A stretch of DNA of 52,057 bases from VFMC01 sp044238435. Its GTDB lineage: Bacteria; Actinomycetota; Acidimicrobiia; Acidimicrobiales; Ilumatobacteraceae. The translations under genes and the position numbers were made by a program. Numbering within the stretch: position 1 is the first letter of the stretch; each line of letters begins with the position of its first letter. The notes under the pieces were generated by a model. The model searched no databases. It had not been told where the DNA came from and saw nothing but the letters and a program-made list of their open reading frames with translations. Location: the NCBI GenBank assembly GCA_044238435.1, contig JBIIDH010000009.1:1-52057 (forward strand), written 5' to 3'. Positions 16,641 through 23,812 of this stretch are shown here, piece after piece.

Positions 16641-16910
16641 GGGAAATTCACAGGGTTCTCCCTCTTCCTGCCCACAGGCAGCTGCCCCTAGGGTCGTCCC
16701 CGCAGCTGGCGACGGTGCGCGACGCGGACGGACAGAGCCTGGGGGAGGTAGTGGCCTCGGGACCTGGAGGGAGCCGCTCTCGAACCTGCGATCTCGCACC
16801 GTCCGCCACGCTGCGTGGCACCTTCAGACGCTCTCCCACACTCCGTAACAGCCGGTGAACACGAGGCTGACAAAGGTGACATTCGTCCACCGAAAACCCC
16901 TCGGCAATGT

Positions 16911-16940
16911 TTGACAGCCCTGTAACTACAATGCTGTAAT
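16911..16940 (+). promoter_or_regulatory. nrdJ promoter
   Basis: A perfect TTGACA (16911-16916) and TGTAAT (16935-16940) are 18 bases apart. The leader to the ATG at 17068 would be about 120 nt. The NrdR-box-like sites begin 1 base after this -10. Confidence 0.65.
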
Positions 16941-16941
16941 C

Positions 16942-16999
16942 CTCCAACCTCTTGTGGTGGCTGCCGTCGAGGGGGCCGGCCAGCCACCACATCTAGTGG
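16942..16999 (+). promoter_or_regulatory. paired NrdR-box-like sites in the nrdJ promoter
   Basis: CCACCACATCTAGTGG (16984-16999) fits the NrdR box (ACAC-W-ATAT-W-T-W-GTGT) in its CAC/GTG halves and core. A weaker copy, CTCCAACCTCTTGTGG, is at 16942-16957. The sites are 42 bases apart, four helical turns, on one face of the helix, as expected for cooperative NrdR binding. They cover the transcription start. Confidence 0.65.
16953..16991 (+). promoter_or_regulatory. leader hairpin overlapping the NrdR sites
   Basis: GTGGTGGCTG (16954-16963) and CAGCCACCAC (16981-16990) are perfect inverted repeats, extended by a T-A pair, around a 17-base GC-rich loop. In the nrdJ leader RNA this would be a stable stem. 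The arms contain the right half of one NrdR-like box and the left half of the other, so it may only reflect the DNA sites. Confidence 0.5.
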
Positions 17000-17067
17000 T
17001 GTGTGGTGCCGGTACGTAGTGCTGGTGTGTGTCGTCATCGTCTCTGTTTCAACTTCTGGGAGTTCTC

Positions 17068-19926
17068 ATGTCTCTGGCGCCTGAGCGTCTTGCGATCGGT
17101 ATCAAGCGGCACTTCACGTCGCCGGGCGTCCACCCCTACGACCAGGTCGTGTGGGAGCGCCGCGATTCCCGCATCAGCAATTGGAAAGACGGCTCGGTCG
17201 CCTTCGAGCAGCTCGGCGTCGAGTTCCCGGCGTCGTGGTCGTTGAACGCCACCAACATCGTCGCTCAGAAGTATTTCCGTGGCACCCTCGGCACCCCCGA
17301 GCGCGAGACCTCGCTGCGCCAGGTCATCGACCGGGTGGCCGACACCATCACCACCTGGGGCATCGAAGGCGGCTACTTCGCCGACGACGCCGAGGCCGAG
17401 TCGTTCCGCGACGAGTTGAAGTTCATCCTCGTCACCCAGCGCGCTGCGTTCAACAGCCCGGTGTGGTTCAACATCGGCGTGAAGGGTGTGCCGCAGCAGG
17501 CCAGTGCCTGCTTCATCTTGTCGGTCGACGACAAGATGGACTCGATCCTCAACTGGTACCGCGAAGAAGGCGTCATCTTCAAGGGCGGCTCGGGCGCCGG
17601 TGTGAACCTGTCGAAGATCCGCTCCAGCTACGAGCTGCTCAACGGCGGTGGCACGGCCAGCGGCCCGGTCAGCTTCATGCGTGGCGCCGATGCCTCGGCC
17701 GGCACCATCAAGAGCGGTGGCAAGACCCGCCGCGCCGCCAAGATGGTCATCCTCAACGTCGACCACCCCGACGTCGAAGAGTTCGTGTGGTGCAAGGCCA
17801 AGGAGGAGCGCAAGGCCCGCGTGCTGCGCGATGCCGGCTTCGACATGGACCTCGACGGTGCCGACTCGTTCAGCATCCAGTACCAGAACGCCAACAACTC
17901 GGTGCGTATCACCGACGACTTCATGCAGGCCGTCGTCGACGACACCGACTGGGATCTGAAGGCCGTCACCGATGGCACCCCGGTGCGCACCGTGCGCGCT
18001 CGCGACCTGTGGCGCCAGATCGCCACCGCCTCGTGGGAATGCGCCGACCCCGGCCTGCAGTTCGACACCACCATCAACAAGTGGCACACCGCGCACGCCA
18101 CGGGCCGCATCAACGGCTCGAACCCGTGCAGCGAGTACATGCACCTCGACAACTCGGCCTGCAACCTGGCGTCGATCAACCTGCTGAAGTACCTCGACCT
18201 CGACTCGGTTGGCGACGACGCGTTCGACGTCGAGGCCTACATGCACACCATCGAGGTGGTCTTCACCGCCCAGGAGATCCTGGTCGGGCGCGCCGATTAC
18301 CCCACCGAGCCCATCGGCGACACCAGCCGCAAGTTCCGCCAGCTCGGCATCGGCTATGCCAACCTCGGCGCACTGCTGATGGCCCTCGGCCTGCCCTACG
18401 ACTCGGCCGACGGCCGTGCCTGGGCCGGCGCCCTCACGTCGCTGCTCACCGGCCACAGCTACGCCACCAGCGCCCGCACGGCCAGCCGCATGGGACCGTT
18501 CGCCGGGTTCGCCGAGAACGAGACCTACATGCTGAACGTGCTGCGCATGCACCGCGACGCCTCGTACCAGATCGAGGGCACCGACCGCGTGCCTACCGAA
18601 CTGGTGTCGGCCGGTCAGGCCGCCTGGGAGGCCGCCGTCCGCGACGGCGAGGAGTACGGCGTGCGCAACAGCCAGGCCAGCGTGCTGGCACCCACCGGCA
18701 CCATCGGCTTGATGATGGACTGCGACACCACCGGCATCGAGCCCGACCTCGGCCTGTGCAAGATGAAGAAGCTCGTCGGCGGCGGCACGATGGTGATCGT
18801 CAACCAGACCATCCCGCGGGCCCTGCGTCGCCTCGGCTACAACGCCCAGCAGGTCGACGAGATCATCGCCTACATCGACCGCGAGAAGAGCATCCTCGGT
18901 GCACCGCACCTGGCCGCCGACCACGTGCCGGTGTTCGCCTGCTCGATGGGCGACAACGTCATCCACTACGAGGGCCACGTGCGGATGATGGGCGCCACCC
19001 AGCCGTTCCTGTCGGGCGCCATCTCCAAGACGGTGAACATGCCCGAAGAGGCCACCATCGAAGACATCGAGGGCCTCCACCTGCTCAGCTGGCAGCTCGG
19101 CCTGAAGGCCGTCGCCATCTACCGCGACAACTGCAAGGTGGCCCAGCCGCTCAGCACGGCCAAGAAGGACGGCGCCGAGGAGAGCACCCCGGCCGCCGCC
19201 AGTGCCACGCAGGTCATCGAGCGCATCGTCGAAAAGGTGGTGCACCAGCCGGTGCGCCAGAAGCTGCCCCGCACCCGCACCTCGCGTACGTTCGAGTTCC
19301 GGGTGGCCGACTGCAAGGGCTTCGCGACCATCGGCGAGTACGCCGACGGCCGCCCCGGTGAGATCTTCCTTACCGTGTCGAAGCAGGGCAGCACGCTCAG
19401 CGGCATCATGGACGCCTTCGCCAAGTCGATCTCGTACGGCCTGCAGTACGGCGTGCCGATGCGGGCCTTCGTCGAGGCCTTCGTCAACAGCCGCTTCGAG
19501 CCCGCCGGCATGACCGACGATCCCGACATCCGCTTCGCTTCGTCGATCATGGACTACCTGTTCCGCCGCCTGGCGCTCGAGTACATGACCTACGACGAGC
19601 GCAGCGAGCTGGGCATCTTCTCGGTCGACGAGCGCCTGCAGCCCACGCTGCCGGGCGTCGACGAATCGACGATGGAGACCCGCACCGGCACCGAGATGGC
19701 CCCGGATCCGAAGACCATCCCGTCGGCGTCCGACCTCATCGCCCAGCTCGACACCGGCCTGGCCCCCGAGGCGCCCATCAACGACGTCACCAACCCGACG
19801 GGCATCATCCGTCCGGCAGTGCGCCACAGCGATGCACCGATGTGCATGCAGTGCGGTGTGCAGATGAACCGGGCCGGCTCGTGCCACGCCTGCCCCAGCT
19901 GCGGCAGCACCAGCGGCTGCAGCTGA
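17068..19926 (+). CDS. nrdJ: vitamin B12-dependent (class II) ribonucleotide reductase NrdJ
   Basis: A 952-residue adenosylcobalamin-dependent reductase that makes dNTPs with or without oxygen. It shows NSPVWFN, QASACFILSVDDKMDSI (first redox Cys), the Gly-rich FKGGSGAGVNLSKIR, NPCSEYMHLDNSACNLASINL (thiyl Cys and Glu) and the B12-binding/barrel residues. The tail is a Cys-rich shuttle/zinc segment (MCMQCGVQ ... CHACPSCGS ... GCS). ATG 17068 follows TGGGAG; the frame opens 13 codons earlier without a ribosome-binding site. NrdR-like boxes upstream and nrdR in the same region point to dNTP-controlled transcription. No class I nrdAB genes are in the window. Confidence 0.97.
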   Translation: MSLAPERLAIGIKRHFTSPGVHPYDQVVWERRDSRISNWKDGSVAFEQLGVEFPASWSLNATNIVAQKYFRGTLGTPERETSLRQVIDRVADTITTWGIEGGYFADDAEAESFRDELKFILVTQRAAFNSPVWFNIGVKGVPQQASACFILSVDDKMDSILNWYREEGVIFKGGSGAGVNLSKIRSSYELLNGGGTASGPVSFMRGADASAGTIKSGGKTRRAAKMVILNVDHPDVEEFVWCKAKEERKARVLRDAGFDMDLDGADSFSIQYQNANNSVRITDDFMQAVVDDTDWDLKAVTDGTPVRTVRARDLWRQIATASWECADPGLQFDTTINKWHTAHATGRINGSNPCSEYMHLDNSACNLASINLLKYLDLDSVGDDAFDVEAYMHTIEVVFTAQEILVGRADYPTEPIGDTSRKFRQLGIGYANLGALLMALGLPYDSADGRAWAGALTSLLTGHSYATSARTASRMGPFAGFAENETYMLNVLRMHRDASYQIEGTDRVPTELVSAGQAAWEAAVRDGEEYGVRNSQASVLAPTGTIGLMMDCDTTGIEPDLGLCKMKKLVGGGTMVIVNQTIPRALRRLGYNAQQVDEIIAYIDREKSILGAPHLAADHVPVFACSMGDNVIHYEGHVRMMGATQPFLSGAISKTVNMPEEATIEDIEGLHLLSWQLGLKAVAIYRDNCKVAQPLSTAKKDGAEESTPAAASATQVIERIVEKVVHQPVRQKLPRTRTSRTFEFRVADCKGFATIGEYADGRPGEIFLTVSKQGSTLSGIMDAFAKSISYGLQYGVPMRAFVEAFVNSRFEPAGMTDDPDIRFASSIMDYLFRRLALEYMTYDERSELGIFSVDERLQPTLPGVDESTMETRTGTEMAPDPKTIPSASDLIAQLDTGLAPEAPINDVTNPTGIIRPAVRHSDAPMCMQCGVQMNRAGSCHACPSCGSTSGCS

Positions 19927-19938
19927 AACCCTCCTTTA

Positions 19939-19953
19939 TTGCATCTGATGCAA
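19939..19953. repeat. palindromic operator-like site of the recombinase trio
   Basis: TTGCATC-T-GATGCAA is a perfect 7-bp inverted repeat around one base, 13 bases after the nrdJ stop. The half-site GATGCAA recurs in the recombinase promoter (20081-20109). It may be a repressor site, a recombinase-binding site, or the stem of a short hairpin. Confidence 0.5.
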
Positions 19954-19996
19954 CATAGGTGAGATCCAGCACAAACGCCTGAACAGGGTGTTCGAG

Positions 19997-20037
19997 CAGG
20001 GAGGATGTCCGTGACTGTGGTCATGGCGTCCTCCCTG
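19997..20037 (+). terminator. hairpin after nrdJ
   Basis: CAGGGAGGA (19997-20005) and TCCTCCCTG (20029-20037) form a perfect 9-bp stem. An inner TGAC/GTCA pairing lies in the 23-base loop, and TTT follows. It is the probable nrdJ terminator and isolates the recombinase genes from nrdJ transcription. Confidence 0.6.
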
Positions 20038-20062
20038 TTTCGCGTCTTGACCAGGGATGCTG

Positions 20063-20109
20063 TTGACGATAGCCCAAGCAGATGCAACAATGATGCAGTA
20101 GATGCAACA
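20063..20109 (+). promoter_or_regulatory. recombinase-operon promoter overlapped by GATGCA repeats
   Basis: TTGACG (20063-20068), 17 bases, AACAAT (20086-20091). GATGCA occurs at 20081, 20092 and 20101, all in one orientation and about one helical turn apart; two are the longer AGATGCAACA. They cover the -10 and the start of the transcript. The XRE-type protein of the operon is the obvious candidate to bind here. Confidence 0.55.
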
Positions 20110-20127
20110 GCCAGAAGGAGGCTTCAC

Positions 20128-21237
20128 GTGCCGAGAGTCGACCTGCCCGGAGCAGCCCATCTGCTGCTCGCCGACAACGTCGTCCACCTCGACGAGGCCA
20201 AAGCCGTCTTCGACACGATGCTCGAGGGTTGGGGTCGCCAGCAGCAGAGTCGGATGTTGTCGGCCGACACCATCGATGCTCGCCTCGGACTGGTGCAGCG
20301 CTTCCACGAGTTCACTGGCACTCCGCCGTGGCAGTGGAAGCCGACTGACATCGAGGACTGGACGTCGTCCTTGCTCAGCGGCGACAAGCCGTGCGCCCAC
20401 TCGACGATTCGGGGCTACCAGAACGGCATTCGCCTCTTCATGGAGTACCTGACCGACCAGCGCTACTCGTGGGGAGAGGAGTGCCAGCGCCGGTTCGGAG
20501 AGCATCCGGTGCAGATCTGCCACGAGTGGAACACGGTCGAGCACCTGTCGGAGTTTGAGGCTCGCCCGAGTGTTCGCCCGCTCACCTACGAGGAACTGCA
20601 GGCGTTCTTCGACCGCTGCGACGAACGTGTCGCGGAGATCCGCAAGCGCAAGCGCAAGGGTTCGCTCGCTGCCCTGCGCGACGCGCAGATGTTCAAGACG
20701 ATCTACGCGTGGGGCCTTCGGCGCAACGAGGCCGTGAAGCTCGACCTGGTCGACCTTCGTGCGAACCCGCACGCCCCGCAGTGGGGCAAGTACGGCGCGC
20801 TCCACGTACGCTATGGCAAGGCCGTGAAGGGAAGTGCGCCGCGTCGCCGGACGGTGCTGTCGATTCCCGACATGGACTGGGCGATCGAAGGGCTCCAGCA
20901 CTACGTCAATGAGATCCGGCCGGCGTTCGACCCCGACCTCCACCCGGCGCTGTGGATCACCGAAAGGCGTTCTCGTGTCGCCGTCACGTATCTCGACAAC
21001 CGCTTCGGCGAGATTCGTGACGAGGCTGGCCTGCCACCGGAGTTGCATCTGCACTGTCTGCGCCACTCGTACGTCACGCACCTGATCGAGTTCGGCTACG
21101 ACGAGCGCTTCGTGCAGGAGCAGGTCGGTCATTCGTATGCGTCCACCACGGCGATCTACGCCGGCGTCAGCGGCGACTACAAGAACAACGTGCTCGCTCG
21201 AGCCCTCAGTCGGGTGTACGGCAAGGAGAAGTCATGA
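20128..21237 (+). CDS. tyrosine recombinase/integrase (catalytically intact)
   Basis: A 369-residue tyrosine-type site-specific recombinase. The N-terminal SAM-like core-binding domain (about 40-120, including DTIDARLGLVQRFHEFTG and STIRGYQNGIRLFMEYL) precedes the catalytic domain. Catalytic residues, numbered from the chosen start, are Arg198 (WGLRRNE), Lys231 (YGKAVKG), His309-x-x-Arg312 (HCLRHS), His335 (VGHSYAS) and Tyr344 (TTAIYAG), a full set. GTG 20128 is chosen for AAGGAGG 6-8 bases upstream; the frame opens earlier, but only through the terminator hairpin and operators. The stop overlaps the next gene (ATGA). Directly after nrdJ it marks the edge of an accessory insertion. No tRNA target is nearby. 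Confidence 0.93.
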   Translation: MPRVDLPGAAHLLLADNVVHLDEAKAVFDTMLEGWGRQQQSRMLSADTIDARLGLVQRFHEFTGTPPWQWKPTDIEDWTSSLLSGDKPCAHSTIRGYQNGIRLFMEYLTDQRYSWGEECQRRFGEHPVQICHEWNTVEHLSEFEARPSVRPLTYEELQAFFDRCDERVAEIRKRKRKGSLAALRDAQMFKTIYAWGLRRNEAVKLDLVDLRANPHAPQWGKYGALHVRYGKAVKGSAPRRRTVLSIPDMDWAIEGLQHYVNEIRPAFDPDLHPALWITERRSRVAVTYLDNRFGEIRDEAGLPPELHLHCLRHSYVTHLIEFGYDERFVQEQVGHSYASTTAIYAGVSGDYKNNVLARALSRVYGKEKS

Positions 21238-21575
21238 CGCGGAAGATGGGTGTTCGTTGGCACGTCCGCGAGGTCATGGCGGCTCGTGGGATGTTCAACA
21301 CCAGCGACCTCGTGGGGCCGCTTGCCGAACGCGGTGTGCGGCTGTCTCGCGAGCAGGTTTTCCGGCTGGTGACCCAAACACCGCAGCGCCTCAACGTGGA
21401 GGTGCTCGCAGCGCTGTGTGACATCTTGGAGTGTGGCCCCCAGGACTTGCTCGAGGTGGTCGTCGGACATGAGCAGGTCAAGAAGGCCGCGTCGGGTGGC
21501 GGCAGCGCAACGGGTGGCGAGGTGAGGCAGATCAAGCCGGTCCGTGCCCGGATCAGAAATCCTGACGGCCAGTGA
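21234..21575 (+). CDS. XRE-family (Cro/C1-type) helix-turn-helix protein
   Basis: A 113-residue protein with a Cro/C1-like helix-turn-helix over about residues 10-75. VREVMAARGMFNTSDLVGPLAERG, then LSREQVFRLVTQTPQRLN (recognition region), then VEVLAALCDILECGPQDLLEV are typical of XRE proteins. The tail is short and basic, with a Gly/Ser linker. It starts inside the recombinase stop (ATGA) and ends inside the next start (GTGA), so all three products should be made together. It probably represses its own operon through the GATGCA repeats, or acts as a directionality or DNA-bending partner of the recombinase. Both are inference. Confidence 0.85.
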   Translation: MTRKMGVRWHVREVMAARGMFNTSDLVGPLAERGVRLSREQVFRLVTQTPQRLNVEVLAALCDILECGPQDLLEVVVGHEQVKKAASGGGSATGGEVRQIKPVRARIRNPDGQ

Positions 21576-23716
21576 GTCGCCGATCGGAAGTCGACAGCCG
21601 CCTCGTCGTTGCCGACGTCGTACGGGCGGCGTCCATGGAGGCCATCTCCCGGCAGGAGGCACTGGCGTTCGTCGACGCCGCCCTGAAGCCGGGCAAGCAG
21701 CGCAACATGACAGCGGCCTACTTGGCTCAGCACCGTGACGGGCTGACGTCCGGCGACAGCTCGGCACCGCCCGGTGTGGCGGAGCTCGTCCGTGTGCTGC
21801 GAGCTGCCGGGCATCGACGTTTCGTCCCTCCGAGGTGCCTCCGCTGCTCTGGTGAGAAGAAGTTGCCCTACGTCGTCGAGAACGGCCGCGTCTGCACGGC
21901 GTGCTTCGTTCGCGTAAACGCCGAGCCCTGCGCAACCTGCGGGCGGGTGAAGCCGGTCTCGGTGAGATCTGAACAGGGCCCGATCTGCGGCGAGTGCTGG
22001 CGCAAGTCACCGGAGCGAATGGAGACCTGCTCGATCTGCGGTGAGTCGGCTCCAGTGGCCCGTCGTCGTGCCGGCGGCGCGATCTGCCCGAAGTGCTACA
22101 CGAGCCCACCCCAGCAGTGCGCCGGATGCGGACAGGTCAGACCGATCCATTCTCGTCGCTCGGGTGTCGCCATGTGTCGTGCCTGCTACCTCCAGCCCGA
22201 GCGTCCGTGCGCCCGATGCGGAACCGTCGGCCGGGTCGTGCGACGGGCAGCTCCGGGCAACGACGGCGATCTCTGCGAGGCGTGCTACGAGGCACCACTC
22301 GTCGAGTGCGCTCGCTGCCGCCGCGTTCGCCGCTGCAATCAGCGCAGCCTGGAAGGACCGCTGTGCCAAGGCTGCGCCGAGCGACCAACGCACCCGTGCA
22401 TCCGATGTGGACGGGAGCGCCCGGCGCAGAAGATGACCGACACCGGTGCCATCTGCTCTGGCTGCTACGACCACATCCACCGGGTCGCGTGCGCACGTTG
22501 CGGCGAGCAATGCAGGCCCTACGACGACGGCCTCTGCACCCGGTGTGTGGTGCGTGACCGCCTTCGTGCGCTGGCGGGCAACACGTGGGACGAGGGCCCG
22601 CTCGTTCCCATGTGGCAACACCTTGCGGAGGCTCCAGAGCCTCGGTCGATTCTCAACTGGCTGTCCCGGCCCGGCCCTGAGGCTCTGCTGCGGAGGATCG
22701 GCGGCGGGAGCCTCGAGTTGAGCCATGCGGCGCTCGATTCGGAAGAGCGAACGAAACCGCTCGATCACCTCCGCGACCTGCTCGTCGCTACCGGGGTGCT
22801 GCCTGCGCAGGAACCTCATTTTGAACGACTCGGACCATGGCTCGACTCGACGCTCGCCGGCGTCCCGGCGGCGCACGCGCAGATGATCCGCCCGTTCGCC
22901 ACATGGGGAGTGTTCCGGCGGCTTCGGAAGAAGGCCGAGCGTGGGCAACTCACCGAGAACGCCGCCAAGTGGGCACGACTGCGGATTCGTGCGGCGCTCA
23001 ACTTCCTCGAGTGGCTCGATGATCACGGAGCGGAACTCGAAGGGGTGACGCAAGCCGACATCGACTTGTGGCTCGCATCCGGTGCGACCACCCGCTACGC
23101 AGTTCGGGACTTCTTGGCATGGTGCCGAGCTCGACGTGTGATCAGCGGCGTGAAGGTGCCGCTCCGTCAGACCATGGCCGCAGTCGAGCCGCTCCACGAC
23201 GACGACAGGTGGTCGAATGTCGACGATCTGCTCCACGACGATGGCATCGACCTCGACGTCCGTGTGGCGGGCCTCTTCACGCTGCTGTTCGGCCAACATC
23301 TGAGCCGCGTCGTCCGCCTCAAAGTCACCGACCTCATCATCGCGGACGGAAGGGTGGCAGTGAGGTTCGGGGTAGACGAGGTCGTGCTGCCGCCGGTGCT
23401 GGATGGGCTCGTGCTGCGCCTGATGGAGCGTCGTGGGCACTCCATCACCAGGTCCGAGCAGTGGTTGTTCCCGGGAGGGTCTCCAGGTCGGCACATCACC
23501 GCTGAGCGGCTCCGTGAGCGTCTCGCGGAACGCGGGCTCAGCTTGCGGTCGACACGCAATGCGGCGCTGATGGCGCTTGCCGCCGAGCTCCCGGTGCCGG
23601 TCCTCGCCGATCTGCTGGGGCTGCACGTGAACACGTCCGTGGCGTGGGTGCGCGCTGCGCGAGGGGACTGGAGCGCATACGCCGCGAGCAAAAGCCCCGC
23701 CTTGGTGAAGGCCTGA
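21572..23716 (+). CDS. eight-zinc-ribbon protein with a degenerate tyrosine-recombinase-like domain
   Basis: A 714-residue protein with three parts. Residues 1-85 are helical. Residues 89-325 hold eight consecutive CxxC-x(15-18)-CxxC units of about 31 residues (pairs at 89/92-108/111, 120/123-139/142, 153/156-172/175, 183/186-202/205, 213/216-235/238, 246/249-265/268, 276/279-295/298, 307/310-322/325). Residues 430-710 resemble a core-binding plus tyrosine-recombinase domain (ALNFLEWLDDHG, RDFLAWCRARRV, LLFGQHLSRVVRL, LADLLGLHVNTSVAWV). Compared with the recombinase two genes upstream, the catalytic positions read His576 for Arg, Arg659-x-x-Arg662 for HxxR, Leu684 for His and Trp692 for Tyr. 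It should bind DNA or protein but not cut. The GTG start overlaps the preceding stop. No function is established. Confidence 0.8.
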   Translation: MSRRSEVDSRLVVADVVRAASMEAISRQEALAFVDAALKPGKQRNMTAAYLAQHRDGLTSGDSSAPPGVAELVRVLRAAGHRRFVPPRCLRCSGEKKLPYVVENGRVCTACFVRVNAEPCATCGRVKPVSVRSEQGPICGECWRKSPERMETCSICGESAPVARRRAGGAICPKCYTSPPQQCAGCGQVRPIHSRRSGVAMCRACYLQPERPCARCGTVGRVVRRAAPGNDGDLCEACYEAPLVECARCRRVRRCNQRSLEGPLCQGCAERPTHPCIRCGRERPAQKMTDTGAICSGCYDHIHRVACARCGEQCRPYDDGLCTRCVVRDRLRALAGNTWDEGPLVPMWQHLAEAPEPRSILNWLSRPGPEALLRRIGGGSLELSHAALDSEERTKPLDHLRDLLVATGVLPAQEPHFERLGPWLDSTLAGVPAAHAQMIRPFATWGVFRRLRKKAERGQLTENAAKWARLRIRAALNFLEWLDDHGAELEGVTQADIDLWLASGATTRYAVRDFLAWCRARRVISGVKVPLRQTMAAVEPLHDDDRWSNVDDLLHDDGIDLDVRVAGLFTLLFGQHLSRVVRLKVTDLIIADGRVAVRFGVDEVVLPPVLDGLVLRLMERRGHSITRSEQWLFPGGSPGRHITAERLRERLAERGLSLRSTRNAALMALAAELPVPVLADLLGLHVNTSVAWVRAARGDWSAYAASKSPALVKA

Positions 23717-23812
23717 ACGATGGAGAGGTTCTTGCGCTGCGAGCGCGTATCGGGCACTATGCGCTGTCAGCAAGGGGGAACCGCTGACGATGTTCGATCG
23801 TCGAAACTCAAG

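Larger units (their letters stand above)
16585..17067. other. 483-base non-coding region upstream of nrdJ
   Basis: This stretch lies between the molybdoenzyme stop and the nrdJ ATG and no credible gene fits in it. It holds two DnaA-box-like 9-mers (16622-16640), an AGCTGC/GCAGCT inverted repeat (about 16680-16707) that could end the upstream transcript, a promoter (16911-16940), two NrdR-box-like sites and a 10-11-bp hairpin. I looked for a cobalamin riboswitch, expected for a B12-dependent enzyme, and could not find its conserved B12 box. Confidence 0.6.

Noticed and set aside
16585..17067. Cobalamin riboswitch upstream of nrdJ.
   Set aside because: I could not find the conserved B12 box or the characteristic junctions; the visible structure is explained by NrdR-like boxes and a simple hairpin.
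17035..19887. A 950-codon open frame on the minus strand across nrdJ, and similar long antisense frames elsewhere (for example 26228-29104, 29849-31837, 44399-46534).
   Set aside because: They are by-products of high-GC third-position bias in the real genes. Their translations are low-complexity (Arg/His/Gly/Val) with no recognisable domains, and the sense-strand genes are certain.
20005..20127. A longer recombinase start at the ATG near 20005.
   Set aside because: It would begin in the terminator hairpin and run through the operator repeats. GTG 20128 has a strong AAGGAGG site and the right N-terminus.
20128..23716. RIT (recombinase-in-trio) element.
   Set aside because: RIT elements have three full tyrosine recombinases. 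Here only one is catalytically intact, the second gene is an XRE protein, and the third is a zinc-ribbon protein with a degenerate domain.
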